DNA from: Candidatus Gastranaerophilales bacterium
Lineage (GTDB): Bacteria > Cyanobacteriota > Vampirovibrionia > Gastranaerophilales > Gastranaerophilaceae
Assembly (NCBI GenBank): GCA_944323535.1
Contig: CALUSW010000003.1
Location: forward strand, 1 to 59,720
Direction: 5' to 3'
Length of the DNA stretch: 59,720 nt
Shown: one piece after another, positions 8,694 through 17,994 of the stretch
Numbering within the stretch: the first letter of the stretch is position 1
How the letters are laid out: every line of letters starts with the position of its first letter
The notes under the pieces: model-generated
The model's database searches: none
What the model was told of the DNA's origin: nothing
The model's input: the letters and a program-made list of their open reading frames with translations, nothing else
Position numbers and translations under genes: made by a program

Positions 8694-8963
8694 ATGAAAA
8701 TAAATTCAATTAGTTCAGCAATATACACTACAGGCAGACCGGGTTTTAAAAGTACTGCCGTACCTTACCCTGAATATAAAGATGCTTATATTATAGAAAG
8801 ACTTCCGCTTGATGAAAGAATTTCTAATTTTGTCAGCAGAATTTCCGATTTATTTACTCCTTCCGTAACAAAAGAAGCAAAGGAAATAAAATCAGAAATC
8901 AACAGTATTTTTGAAGATGATAAAACCAATCCTAAAGAACAATTATTATCTGTTCTGGTTTAG
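8694..8963 (+). CDS. small unknown protein with FK-type N-terminal motif
   Basis: An 89-residue soluble, charged protein. Residues 1-30 contain MKINSISSAIYT then RPGFKSTA. This start resembles the N-termini of the AAA+ cluster proteins at 53.9-59.7 kb (MRINKIITSPLNFKG, NISFKGKK, RRVSFCGVDEF). The rest is helical (LPLDERISNFVSRISDLF, then TKEAKEIKSEINSIF). AAAGGA upstream of the ATG and a near-consensus promoter support expression. Its last four bases overlap the convergent ABC permease gene. No function is recognised. Confidence 0.65.
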   Translation: MKINSISSAIYTTGRPGFKSTAVPYPEYKDAYIIERLPLDERISNFVSRISDLFTPSVTKEAKEIKSEINSIFEDDKTNPKEQLLSVLV

Positions 8964-9850
8964 TCATTTTCATTTAATACCCATTTTTTTCGTAATTTCC
9001 ATTGTATTACAGTTAATATTAAAATAGACAAAAACAGTATGTATGCAATAGCGGAAGCTTTCCCTTCATTAAAAAATTCAAATGCATTTTTATAAAGCCA
9101 GAATACGAGTATATTTGTTGAGTTTTCGGGTCCGCCCTGTGTCATAAGGTAAACTAAATCAAATACCTGAAATGAACTTATAGTTGTTATTAATAATACA
9201 AAGAATATTGTCGGACTAATGAGTGGAATGGTAATATTCATAAAAGTTTTTACAGGACTTGAACCGTCTATTTTTGCTGCTTCATAAATATCTTTATTTA
9301 TAGATGCAAATCCGGTTAAAAATATTATCATATTATATCCGGTTAGTTTCCATATTGATACAAATATCAGTGCGGGCATTGCAAGTTTCGCGTCATAAAG
9401 CCATTCAAGATGTGATTTTAGAATAATATTTATAAATCCTATATTCGGATCAAAAAACCATTGCCATATCATTGCAATTACAATCATTGGTGTTATAAAC
9501 GGCAGAAAATATACAGTTTTGTATATTTCTTTGCCTAAGATTTTGTTATTTAAAACCGATGCCAGTATTAACGGCAATAATGTCGCAAAAATAGTTACAA
9601 AAACTGCATAAAAAATTGTGTTTTTTAATATAAACCAGAATTCACGGGAGAATAAAAGTTCTATATAATTGTCAAACCATGTAAATTTTATGGGTGAAAT
9701 CAAATTCCAATTTGTAAAACTTAATAAAAAAGATAATATTGAAGGGATAATAATAAATAAAAAACATCCCAGCAATGAAGGCAGAATGAACAATGCGGCT
9801 TTACCGGCTTCTTTGTATGTTTGATTTTTGTTACGGGAAATATTTTTCAT
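8960..9850 (-). CDS. sugar-type ABC transporter permease (MalF/UgpA family)
   Basis: An inner-membrane permease subunit of a carbohydrate-uptake ABC transporter. Six hydrophobic segments are visible, and the EAA loop that contacts the ATPase reads EAAKIDGSSPVKTFMNITIP (about 211-230). The N-terminus (ALFILPSLLGCFLFIIIPSI) is typical of the UgpA/MalF-type subunit. The usual partner permease, ATPase and binding protein are not adjacent; a family 1 solute-binding protein is encoded at 19.4 kb and could be its partner. The gene converges on the preceding small gene with a 4-base overlap. Confidence 0.9.
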   Translation of the reverse strand: MKNISRNKNQTYKEAGKAALFILPSLLGCFLFIIIPSILSFLLSFTNWNLISPIKFTWFDNYIELLFSREFWFILKNTIFYAVFVTIFATLLPLILASVLNNKILGKEIYKTVYFLPFITPMIVIAMIWQWFFDPNIGFINIILKSHLEWLYDAKLAMPALIFVSIWKLTGYNMIIFLTGFASINKDIYEAAKIDGSSPVKTFMNITIPLISPTIFFVLLITTISSFQVFDLVYLMTQGGPENSTNILVFWLYKNAFEFFNEGKASAIAYILFLSILILTVIQWKLRKKWVLNEND

Positions 9851-9927
9851 TTTGATTTTACATATAATATTTTTTATAATTAAAAGTATAATCGTTTTTT
9901 AGCATTGAAACAAGGAAATAAATAATA

Positions 9928-11418
9928 ATGACAAAGACTTTTGATTTAAGTTCTTTCGGGAAAAATGATATACGCGGCATATATGGAGAAGGAGTAACGG
10001 AAGAGCTTTTTTATTATACGGGAAAGGCTTTTGTAAAATATATTGAAGAAAAAACAGGTATGTATCCGGGAGATATCTGGATTACAGTATCAAGAGACGC
10101 AAGGCTGCATTCCGGGTCTTTGGCAAAAGTTCTTATAAAGGGAATAAACCATGCCGGTGCTAATACTATAAATCTGGATATAGTTCCGACTCCTGTCGGT
10201 TATTATTCCGAATTTGCTTCATATCCTGAAACAATAGGTAAAAATATTAAAGTTTCGGGTGCTTTAATTGTGACTGCAAGCCATAATCCTCCAGAGTATA
10301 ACGGTTTAAAACTTACATTTAATAAAATGTCTTTGGATGAAAAAGAAATAAAAATTCTTAAAGAAATAACGAAGGAAGAAACATCAAGTGATAATAATGC
10401 CGTAAAACACGGAGAAGCAAGACTTTATAACATTTTACCGCAATATAATGATATGCTTGCTTCAAGATTTGCAATGATTGGTAAGGGGTTAAAAGTTGTA
10501 GTTGACAGTGCAAATGGTACGGCCGGTGTTATTGCGCCTAAATTATATAAAGATATAGGATGTGAAGTTGTAGAATTGTATTCGGAGCCTGACGGCCATT
10601 TTCCTAATCATCATCCAAATCCGAGCGATATTTCAACGTTAAAAGATTTATGTGAGAAAGTTGTTCAAACAAAGGCGGATATAGGCATTGCTTTTGACGG
10701 AGATTCTGACAGACTGGGCATTGTTGATTCTGACGGAAATATTTTGACCGGCGATAAGCTCTTATATATATATGCACAGGATATAATAAAAGATTTATCC
10801 GTCAGAGGTGAAGTTCCTGTTATAGTTTCAGAGGTTAAGTGTTCACAGGTATTATTTGATGAAATAAACAAATTAGGCGGTCAGGCCGTTATGGCAAAAA
10901 CCGGTCACGGATATATTAAATCAAAAATGAAAGAAACTAATGCTATTCTTGCAGGAGAAATGTCGGGGCACATGTTCTTTAAAGACAGATATTACGGTTT
11001 TGACGACGCTGTTTATGCGGGATGCAGAATTATTGAAATAATTGCTAAAAATAAAAATAATAATAAGAATTTTAAATTGTCTGATATTCTTTTGCCTTTT
11101 GAAAAAGTTTGTACTCTTGATGAAGTAAGATACAAATGTGCAAATAATCTTAAATCAAAGGTATTGAAAGATATTACGGAAAAAATTAATCAAAATAATA
11201 AAATTTTTGGTACAAAAATAAATGATATAATTACTCTCGACGGGTTGAGGATTATTTTCCCGGACGGATTTGCTTTAATCAGACAGAGTAATACCGAACC
11301 TGTATTTACATTAAGATTTGAAGCAGCAGATAAAGAAAATGCTTTGCACTATAAAAATGTAATGATTTCATTATTGGATGAAAGTATAAAAAATTTTTCA
11401 GATAGCGAGGAAAAATGA
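9928..11418 (+). CDS. phosphomannomutase/phosphoglucomutase
   Basis: An alpha-D-phosphohexomutase interconverting hexose 1- and 6-phosphates, supplying precursors for glycogen and surface polysaccharides. Four family signatures are present: the phosphoserine loop VTASHNPPEYNGLK (Ser near 116), the Mg-binding DGDSDRLG (about 257), the sugar-binding GEMSGHMFF, and the phosphate-binding RQSNTEPVFTLRFEA near the C-terminus. The length (496 aa) suits the bacterial ManB/AlgC-like group. Start ATG 9928 has AAGGAAAT upstream. It is the first gene of a compact plus-strand operon and overlaps sppA by four bases (ATGA). Confidence 0.92.
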   Translation: MTKTFDLSSFGKNDIRGIYGEGVTEELFYYTGKAFVKYIEEKTGMYPGDIWITVSRDARLHSGSLAKVLIKGINHAGANTINLDIVPTPVGYYSEFASYPETIGKNIKVSGALIVTASHNPPEYNGLKLTFNKMSLDEKEIKILKEITKEETSSDNNAVKHGEARLYNILPQYNDMLASRFAMIGKGLKVVVDSANGTAGVIAPKLYKDIGCEVVELYSEPDGHFPNHHPNPSDISTLKDLCEKVVQTKADIGIAFDGDSDRLGIVDSDGNILTGDKLLYIYAQDIIKDLSVRGEVPVIVSEVKCSQVLFDEINKLGGQAVMAKTGHGYIKSKMKETNAILAGEMSGHMFFKDRYYGFDDAVYAGCRIIEIIAKNKNNNKNFKLSDILLPFEKVCTLDEVRYKCANNLKSKVLKDITEKINQNNKIFGTKINDIITLDGLRIIFPDGFALIRQSNTEPVFTLRFEAADKENALHYKNVMISLLDESIKNFSDSEEK

Positions 11419-12422
11419 AGGCAGCAATTATTTCAAAAATTATCATTATATTATGTATATTATGTCTTGTTACAGGCTTTTTTACGGTGGATAAAGATAA
11501 ACCATATGTAGAAAATACCGCAGCAGGTAAGAAAAATATTATATCAAATTCAAATAAAATAGCGGTTATGGAAATTGAGGGAACAATTGCTTCTTCATAT
11601 GAAAGCAGCTTTTTTTCAAGAGAGGCAAATGCGGCTAATCTTTTAAAATCTTTGCAGGCAGCTGAAGCTGATAATGATATTAAAGGAATTATAATAAAAA
11701 TTAATTCTCCCGGCGGAACTGTTGCAATGTCACAAAATATATATAATCAAATTTTAAGAGTTCGCGAAAAAAAGCCGGTAATTGCTTTGATGGATGACGT
11801 CGCTGCAAGCGGCGGCTATTATATTGCTTCTGCAGCTGACAGAATAATAGCCCAGTCCGGAACTTTAACGGGAAGTATAGGAGTGATTTTTTCATTCCTT
11901 GATTACCATAATTTATTAATTGATAAACTTGCAGTGAGTCCGGTTGTTATAAAAAGCGGAAAATTTAAAGATATAGGCTCCGGAATAAGAGCAATAACTC
12001 CTGAAGAAAAAGAACTTATGCAGGAGATTATAAATGATTCTTATTCACAGTTCGTTGATGCCATAAGAGTTGGAAGAATACAAAGAAATGATAATTATAG
12101 CGCTGATAAGTCGGATTTATCGGAAGAAAATCTTAAGGAAAATGCCGACGGCAGAATATTTACCGGCAGAATGGCAAAAGAACTCGGATTTGTTGATGAA
12201 ATCGGAGATATTAATACCGCTAAAAATATGATGGAGAAAATGGTTCAGGAAAAATATGGAAACAGCCTTCCTGTTAAGCTTTTGATATATAATAAAAAAA
12301 GCACCTTCAGCGATTATTTTTCAAGTTTTAGTGAATATAATTCAAAATCGAATATAAAATTAACTGATTTCATACCTACAAGTTTAATATTAAGCAGAAA
12401 GCCTTTATATCTATGGGAATAA
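11415..12422 (+). CDS. sppA: signal peptide peptidase SppA (short form)
   Basis: A membrane-anchored serine protease that degrades cleaved signal peptides. It has an N-terminal membrane anchor (about 4-24) and one S49 domain, as in the short SppA type of Gram-positives and Cyanobacteria (335 aa, against 618 aa for the E. coli double-domain protein). Visible motifs are INSPGGTVAMSQNIYNQI, the nucleophile in MDDVAASGGYYIA (Ser132) and the lysine region IKSGKFKDIGS (about 180-188). The ATG overlaps the phosphohexomutase stop, so it is translationally coupled. Its end overlaps the next membrane protein by 10 bases. Confidence 0.9.
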   Translation: MKAAIISKIIIILCILCLVTGFFTVDKDKPYVENTAAGKKNIISNSNKIAVMEIEGTIASSYESSFFSREANAANLLKSLQAAEADNDIKGIIIKINSPGGTVAMSQNIYNQILRVREKKPVIALMDDVAASGGYYIASAADRIIAQSGTLTGSIGVIFSFLDYHNLLIDKLAVSPVVIKSGKFKDIGSGIRAITPEEKELMQEIINDSYSQFVDAIRVGRIQRNDNYSADKSDLSEENLKENADGRIFTGRMAKELGFVDEIGDINTAKNMMEKMVQEKYGNSLPVKLLIYNKKSTFSDYFSSFSEYNSKSNIKLTDFIPTSLILSRKPLYLWE

Positions 12423-12991
12423 CAACAGACGAATTTTTTGAAAATATTTACAGCGTAATTTTTTCTCCAAAATCATTTTTTGAGAGAACTGATTTAAAAA
12501 TATCAATAAGATTGGCATTAGCCACGATTATTTTTATTGCATTTATCGGTAAAGTTCTATCAGGAATATCAAACGGCTCAATATTTAATATAACCTTTAT
12601 ATTTTCTTTAATATGGCATATCATTGCAACCATAATATTATGGTTTTTAACAGCTTTATTTTTTGAATATATAGCAAAAATTTATGATAAAGGGAATAAT
12701 CTGCCGAAATTACTTTATCTTACTGCTTTTGCTCCGGTGCCGTATTTATTCTTTGCTCCTTTAAATCTGCTTAAACAATCTGGCGGAATCGGCTATATTT
12801 TTGCGGCAAATCTTGAGCTTATATTATACTTTTGGATAATAGTATTGTATGCCTTTTCTCTTAGAGCAGCTTATAATATTAGTTTATCACGCTCTTTTAT
12901 GTTAATTTTTCTTCCTTTTTTAAGTTCTTTCTTTGCAATATACTGGTTGATATCCTTTTTCTTAAAAATCTGGTATATATTCTCAATATAG
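12413..12991 (+). CDS. Yip1-family multispan membrane protein
   Basis: A 192-residue integral membrane protein with five or so hydrophobic helices. The N-terminal cytosolic stretch FFENIYSVIFSPKSFFERT is typical of bacterial Yip1-domain proteins (a segment ending in P-x-x-FF before the first helix). The middle holds LTAFAPVPYLFFAPL, another common element of this family. The function is not known; relatives sit in membranes and may bind partners. It overlaps sppA by 10 bases and is followed 12 bases later by an exported repeat protein. Confidence 0.7.
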   Translation: MGITTDEFFENIYSVIFSPKSFFERTDLKISIRLALATIIFIAFIGKVLSGISNGSIFNITFIFSLIWHIIATIILWFLTALFFEYIAKIYDKGNNLPKLLYLTAFAPVPYLFFAPLNLLKQSGGIGYIFAANLELILYFWIIVLYAFSLRAAYNISLSRSFMLIFLPFLSSFFAIYWLISFFLKIWYIFSI

Positions 12992-13003
12992 AGAAACAAA
13001 CAA

Positions 13004-13882
13004 ATGAAAAAACGAATATTATTAACCTTTTTATTATTTATATTAATACCGCTGAATATAAATGCAGAACAGCTAAATCATTCGCAATCCATAAGTGCGG
13101 TTGAGACAAGTATTTTCGGGTATGATTACAATGACGAGAGTGTTTCTAAACGGCTTGAAAGAATAGAAATGAATTTATACGGCAAGAAAAAGAGCGGAAA
13201 CATTCAAAAAAGAATTGACGATATTAAAAATGATATAGGTTTTGTTGAATATAAACAACCGGATAAACCGCAAAATAAAACAGAATCTCCGTTTAATACA
13301 TCTGACAGTATGAAAAAAAGTATGATTCCTGAGGATTCTTCTGTTGAATATCCGATGGTTGATAAGCTTGAACAGGAAATATTTAATACAACATATAAAA
13401 ATGAAAATATCTATAAACGATTAGATAGGCTGGAGGAAAAAGTTTACGGGAAAACAAGTACAGATTCTTTAAATAATCGTGTTGATAAATTAGCATCCGT
13501 AATAAAGCCGAATGTCAAAAGAACATACAGGCAAAATGATTATATATCTCCCCAGCAAATGGAAAATTATTATGCTTCAAGCGGTTTAGAACCGGTCAAT
13601 GACCAATCGCTTCCTTTTCAGCTGGCTGCTCTTGAACAGGATTTGTTAAATCATGATTATATGAATGAAAATGTTTCTAACAGATTGGGAAGACTTGAAC
13701 AAAAACTTTTTAAGCGTACTTTTTCAACTGATAGCGATATAACAAGGCTGCAAAGAATAATGGTGGCTTATGACGCAAAAAAGAACAGCTATAAATACGA
13801 AAATAACCGAAAAATGCAGAATATGGCAACTATGTCGCAAATAGGCGGAATTCTGCTTATGATTCTGGCAATTTTACTTTAA
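13004..13882 (+). CDS. exported three-repeat protein with C-terminal membrane helix
   Basis: 292 residues: a signal peptide (MKKRILLTFLLFILIPLNINA), three copies of an approximately 40-residue module, and a final hydrophobic helix (about 276-292). The modules are at about 31-70 (VETSIFGYDYNDESVSKRLE, then RIEMNLYGK), 121-165 (LEQEIFNTTYKNENIYKRLD, then RLEEKVYGKT) and 207-250 (LEQDLLNHDYMNENVSNRLG, then RLEQKLFKRT). The pattern LE-x-x-[IL][FL]-x-x-x-[FY]-x-N-E-x-x-x-x-RL-x-RLE recalls repeats in secreted cyanobacterial-lineage proteins. The function is unknown, possibly cell-wall or envelope binding. It ends the phosphohexomutase-sppA operon and overlaps the convergent gene by four bases. Confidence 0.72.
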   Translation: MKKRILLTFLLFILIPLNINAEQLNHSQSISAVETSIFGYDYNDESVSKRLERIEMNLYGKKKSGNIQKRIDDIKNDIGFVEYKQPDKPQNKTESPFNTSDSMKKSMIPEDSSVEYPMVDKLEQEIFNTTYKNENIYKRLDRLEEKVYGKTSTDSLNNRVDKLASVIKPNVKRTYRQNDYISPQQMENYYASSGLEPVNDQSLPFQLAALEQDLLNHDYMNENVSNRLGRLEQKLFKRTFSTDSDITRLQRIMVAYDAKKNSYKYENNRKMQNMATMSQIGGILLMILAILL

Positions 13883-14490
13883 ACAAGTTCCATATCTTGA
13901 AATAATTGACTTTCTATCTGAGAGGGGGTAATGTCATTTTCAACAGGGAATTCTGCTGATTGTCCGGAAGGTTCATTTGGTTTTATTCCGGTTTGTCTTA
14001 TTTTCTCAACTGCAGCGCCTGCTCCTTTACTTCCTGTTGAATATCCAAGTAATGATGCACCTGCAAAAGCAGCGCCTTTTAATATATACCAGCCGATTTT
14101 AGTAAATTTATTTTTGTTAAAAACATTTGAGTTACTGATACATTTATCAATTTTATTTAATCCTTTTTCAGCTGCTTTTTCAAAAGCATACATAGTAGCA
14201 ATTCCGGCGGCCTGTTCCGAGCCTGTTTTAATTTTATCATCTGATTTGACTGTATTATAAACGCCTGAAGCAATAATGAGCGGATAAACAATTTTCTGTG
14301 CAATAGAAGCTGCTTTTTCAAAGAAAGCCGGCAGGCCGAAAGAATTTTTTATTATTCCGGTTTTTGTAACGGCATTAATGGTTCTTGCAGTCTGGGCGCC
14401 TGCAATTCCTTCTTTAAAGACGTTTTGTTCTTTTTTGCCGTATACATAATTTCTTGCAGCAAAGTATGCACATGAAACTCCGTTTGGCAT
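13879..14490 (-). CDS. Ala/Gly-rich unknown protein with hydrophobic segments
   Basis: 203 residues without a signal peptide. Two or three moderately hydrophobic helices are visible (about 72-84 PLIIASGVYN; 100-112; 139-160 ILKGAAFAGASLLGYSTGS), and the C-terminus is acidic. Composition and layout resemble the 141-residue protein at 17450, which also has Ala/Gly-rich helices, but a clear alignment is not visible. The product may be a membrane-interacting protein special to this lineage. A leftward transcript starts in the 166-bp gap shared with the divergent aminotransferase gene. Confidence 0.6.
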   Translation of the reverse strand: MPNGVSCAYFAARNYVYGKKEQNVFKEGIAGAQTARTINAVTKTGIIKNSFGLPAFFEKAASIAQKIVYPLIIASGVYNTVKSDDKIKTGSEQAAGIATMYAFEKAAEKGLNKIDKCISNSNVFNKNKFTKIGWYILKGAAFAGASLLGYSTGSKGAGAAVEKIRQTGIKPNEPSGQSAEFPVENDITPSQIESQLFQDMELV

Positions 14491-14656
14491 AGTGTATCAG
14501 ACCTTCATTATAATTACTTATTACCTATTAATATAAAAACAATTACTATGCGATTATTTACTAAAACCTTATAATAGTTTACAAATTTAACAATTACTTA
14601 AACTTATTTATAATTTGTGAGAAAATAAGAAAGTTACATTAGGGGGAGATTTTTAA

Positions 14657-15808
14657 ATGAAAGATAAAACTTTTTTAATGATACCCGGACCGACTCCTGT
14701 ACCGGAATCTGTGTTGCTGGATATGGCAAAACACCCGATTGGTCATAGAAGCAGTGAATTTGCCAAAATACTGGAATCGGTATATGCCGATTTAAAATAT
14801 GTATTTCAAACAAAAAATGATGTTATAGTTTATACGGCAAGCGGAACCGGCGCAATGGATGCGGCATTATCAAATCTGGTTAATCCGGGAGATAAAGTTT
14901 TATCTTTAGTAATCGGTAATTTCGGGCAGCGCTGGGCAAAGATTGCAGCAGCTCTCGGGGCAGAAGTTGATATTATTGAAGTAGAACCGGGGAAAGCAAT
15001 AGATCCTAAAACTTTAAAAGAAAAGCTTGATAGTGATGTAAATAAAGAAATTAAAATAGTAACTCTTACCCAGAATGAAACATCAACAGGCGTGACAAAT
15101 GATGTTAAAACTCTTGTATCAATGATAAGGGAGCATGGCGCATTATCTGTTGTTGACGGTGTAACCAGTCTCGGGGCCATGACTTGCAAAATGGATGAAT
15201 GGGGAATAGATGTTCTTGTTTCAGGCTCTCAAAAAGGATTTATGATACCGCCTGGTCTTTCTTTCCTTGCAGCAAATGAAAGAGCATGGGAAGTTCAGAA
15301 ACAATGTAAAAGACCAGATTTTTATTTTAACTGGGAAACTAACAGAAAATCCGTAATCGCCAATTCAACGGCCTTTACTCCTGCAGTAAATTTGATAGTC
15401 GCTCTTAAAACGGCACTTGATATGATTAAAGAAGAAGGTTTGGATAATATCATAATCAGGCATGAAAAAATTGCAAAGGGTTTAAGAGAAGCAATCAGAG
15501 CAATCGGGCTTAAATTATTTGTGGAAAATGACAGTATCGCAAGTACTTCTATAACGGCTGTTTTACCACCTGATAATATAACTGTTCCCGATATTAGAAA
15601 AACATTAAAAGAAGACTATGACATTGTTGTTGCGAACGGGCAAAATCAGCTCAAAGACAAAATATTCAGAATAGGCACATTAGGTTTTGTCTCGCAGCGT
15701 GATGCAATTACGGCTGTAGGTTCACTAGAAGCGGCACTTCATAAACTGGGACACAAATTTGAATTGGGACAGGGTGTTGCTGCTTTAATAAAATATTTAA
15801 ATAAATAG
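14657..15808 (+). CDS. class V aminotransferase (serine/alanine-glyoxylate type)
   Basis: A PLP-dependent aminotransferase of 383 residues. The N-terminal MIPGPTPVPESVL and HRSSEF motifs, the GTGAMDAA phosphate loop, VVDGVTSLGAM (PLP-ring Asp) and the Schiff-base lysine in SGSQKGFM (Lys193) are all present. Such enzymes transaminate serine, alanine or phosphoserine-like donors with pyruvate or glyoxylate. The gene lies eight bases before serA, so the pair probably links 3-phosphoglycerate oxidation to amination in serine or glycine synthesis, an arrangement known in Cyanobacteria and Clostridia. A strong ribosome site (AGGGGGAG) precedes the ATG. Confidence 0.9.
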   Translation: MKDKTFLMIPGPTPVPESVLLDMAKHPIGHRSSEFAKILESVYADLKYVFQTKNDVIVYTASGTGAMDAALSNLVNPGDKVLSLVIGNFGQRWAKIAAALGAEVDIIEVEPGKAIDPKTLKEKLDSDVNKEIKIVTLTQNETSTGVTNDVKTLVSMIREHGALSVVDGVTSLGAMTCKMDEWGIDVLVSGSQKGFMIPPGLSFLAANERAWEVQKQCKRPDFYFNWETNRKSVIANSTAFTPAVNLIVALKTALDMIKEEGLDNIIIRHEKIAKGLREAIRAIGLKLFVENDSIASTSITAVLPPDNITVPDIRKTLKEDYDIVVANGQNQLKDKIFRIGTLGFVSQRDAITAVGSLEAALHKLGHKFELGQGVAALIKYLNK

Positions 15809-15816
15809 GGGAAAAT

Positions 15817-17409
15817 ATGAAAGTATTAATTACGGATAAAATAAATGAAGCTGCCGGAAAAATATTAGAAGGTATTGCACAGGTTGATTTTCTTCCGACA
15901 ATGTCTGAAGATGAACTGTCTGCAAAAATTGTTGATTATGACGCTTTGATGATTAGAAGCCAGACAAAAGTTACAAAAAAAATTCTTGAAGCGGGGAAAA
16001 AACTTAAAATTGTCGGCAGAGCAGGGGTCGGAGTTGATAATGTTGATATAGAAGCGGCTACTCAAAATGGTGTTATTGTTGTAAATTCACCTGATGGTAA
16101 TACAAACGCAGCTGCAGAACATACGATTGCGTTAATGCTCGCTATGTCAAGAAATATTCCGGCAGCAGCAGAGTCAACAAAAGAAGGAAAATGGGAACGT
16201 TCAAAATTTACCGGAGTTGAAGTATTCGGAAAAACACTCGGAATAATAGGTTTTGGTAAAATCGGGCATCACGTAGCTCAAGTTGCTATTGCATTAGGAA
16301 TGAAAGTTATTGTTTCAGACCCTTATACAACAAAAGAATCCGTTGAAAAAATCGGAGCAAAATATGTTACAAATCTGGATGAATTCTGGGGACAGTGCGA
16401 TTATATTACAATTCATACACCAAAAACAAAAGAAACAACAGCACTAATCAACAGAAATACATTAAACAGGATGAAAAAGGGCGTTCGGATAATAAATTGT
16501 GCAAGAGGCGGAATTATTGACGAAGCGGCATTAAAAGAAGCTTTGGAATCAGGGCAGGTTCAATCGGCAGCAATAGACGTATATGAAACAGAACCCGATA
16601 TAACTGCTTCTCCTCTGTATAATTGCAGCGGCAATATTGTTATGACTCCTCATCTGGGGGCAAGTACAGCAGAAGCTCAGTTTAATGTCGCAATAGATGT
16701 AGCGGAACAAATAAAAGAAGTATTATCGGGTGGAAGCGCCAGAGCGGCAATAAATATCCCTGCTTTAAAATCAGATATTTTAGAACCGGTTAAAGATTAT
16801 ATGCAGCTGGCTGAAAATCTTGGTGAACTTGTCCGGCAGCTTTCTAAAGGCAATTTAAAAAATATAAATATCTCGGTTAACGGAAATCTTGCGGAATTGA
16901 ATGTCGCACCTCTTGAAGTTGCCGTTCAAAAAGGAATTTTTTCTTCCTCTGTTGAAGGGGTAAACTTTGTAAATGCTCCTTTAATAGCAAAAAAACGCGG
17001 AATTAATATTATTACTTCAAAATCACAAAAAGATTGTACATTTATAGGGTCAATATCGGTAACACTTACAACCGACAGCGAAGAAAATACCGTTACAGGT
17101 GCTTTAATTGCAAAAAATATGCCCAGAATAGTTCGTATTAACGATTATAATATGAGTATTGAAGCAGAAGAACATATGCTTATAGTTCCTCACGAAAATA
17201 AACCTGCAATGGTTGCAAAAGTTGCCGCCGTCATAGGTGAGCATAATATAAATATTAACAGAATGCAGGTTGCGCAAAAATCGAATAATAATGATAACGT
17301 GTCTATTATGATAATTACAATTGACAGAGATGTTGATGATGAAACAATGAAAACTATAAATGAAATAGACGGAATTCAAAATGCGCAATACATAAAATTA
17401 AATGCATAA
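15817..17409 (+). CDS. serA: D-3-phosphoglycerate dehydrogenase
   Basis: Oxidises 3-phosphoglycerate to 3-phosphohydroxypyruvate with NAD, the first step of serine synthesis. At 530 aa it is the long form with an intervening ASB domain (about 315-450) and a C-terminal ACT domain (about 455-530, MLIVPHENKPAMVAKVAAVI). The NAD loop is GIIGFGKIGHHVA (about 144). The catalytic residues fall in NCARGGIIDE (Arg230), DVYETEP (Glu257) and TPHLGAST (His279). The ACT domain suggests control by serine. It is coupled to the aminotransferase upstream and closed by a strong terminator. Confidence 0.96.
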   Translation: MKVLITDKINEAAGKILEGIAQVDFLPTMSEDELSAKIVDYDALMIRSQTKVTKKILEAGKKLKIVGRAGVGVDNVDIEAATQNGVIVVNSPDGNTNAAAEHTIALMLAMSRNIPAAAESTKEGKWERSKFTGVEVFGKTLGIIGFGKIGHHVAQVAIALGMKVIVSDPYTTKESVEKIGAKYVTNLDEFWGQCDYITIHTPKTKETTALINRNTLNRMKKGVRIINCARGGIIDEAALKEALESGQVQSAAIDVYETEPDITASPLYNCSGNIVMTPHLGASTAEAQFNVAIDVAEQIKEVLSGGSARAAINIPALKSDILEPVKDYMQLAENLGELVRQLSKGNLKNINISVNGNLAELNVAPLEVAVQKGIFSSSVEGVNFVNAPLIAKKRGINIITSKSQKDCTFIGSISVTLTTDSEENTVTGALIAKNMPRIVRINDYNMSIEAEEHMLIVPHENKPAMVAKVAAVIGEHNININRMQVAQKSNNNDNVSIMIITIDRDVDDETMKTINEIDGIQNAQYIKLNA

Positions 17410-17443
17410 AAAAAAGACCTTGGTTATCCAAGGTCTTTTTTTA
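17408..17443. terminator. bidirectional rho-independent terminator after serA
   Basis: Perfect stem GACCTTGG/CCAAGGTC with loop TTAT, flanked by an A8 run on the left and a T7 run on the right, so it can work in both directions. It overlaps the serA stop codon and ends about 7 bases before the convergent gene at 17450. Confidence 0.92.
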
Positions 17444-17449
17444 TTTTAA

Positions 17450-17875
17450 TTATTTTACTTCATGTTTGCCTTCAATATAGCCTGCTTTTGATTGAGCACT
17501 TACAGTCATTAATGAACCGACAAGAGTTATTGCTGCAGCACCTGCTGCTATTGCTGCTTTTGCCGGGGTCGGGAGTGCGCTTATTTTATTATAAATTTTT
17601 GAATTTTTAACAATATCTTTTAAATTTTTATCGTTAATTGATATTTTGTTTAAAATTTCTCCTGCTTTTGTCTTTAATTGATTAAATGCACCTGCTGCTT
17701 TATTTGAACAGCCTGTTGCTATTGCGGCTGCGCCTGCTGTACCTGCGGTTACACTGCCGAGCACCAGTGTGTCTTTAATACTTTCTTTTGCCATTTCTTT
17801 GAAACAAGCTCCTTTATCTTCTATTTTGTCATTTGTTAAAACGTGAGCTATAGAACCTTTCCTCCCTACCTGCAT
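17450..17875 (-). CDS. small Ala/Gly-rich protein with hydrophobic helices, unknown
   Basis: 141 residues. A charged N-terminus (MQVGRKGSIAHVLTNDKIED) is followed by a hydrophobic Ala/Gly helix (about 34-55, VLGSVTAGTAGAAAIATG), a lysine-rich helical middle and a second Ala-rich helix (about 104-126, AAIAAGAAAITLVGSLMTV). This is a membrane-active or membrane-anchored layout similar to the 13879 gene. AAAGGAAA precedes the ATG. No family is recognised. Confidence 0.6.
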   Translation of the reverse strand: MQVGRKGSIAHVLTNDKIEDKGACFKEMAKESIKDTLVLGSVTAGTAGAAAIATGCSNKAAGAFNQLKTKAGEILNKISINDKNLKDIVKNSKIYNKISALPTPAKAAIAAGAAAITLVGSLMTVSAQSKAGYIEGKHEVK

Positions 17876-17994
17876 ATAAATTTCCTTTCTTACTTTTTTA
17901 TAATTACTTATTTTTGTATGCCAATATAAAACACGTCAAATAGTATAATTGACTGTTTAACTTAAAATATTAAGAAATATAAACAAGTAAAGAA

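Noticed and set aside
14830-15189. A minus-strand frame inside the aminotransferase gene
   Set aside because: It is fully antisense to a strongly conserved enzyme and has the composition of a shadow frame; no start signal.
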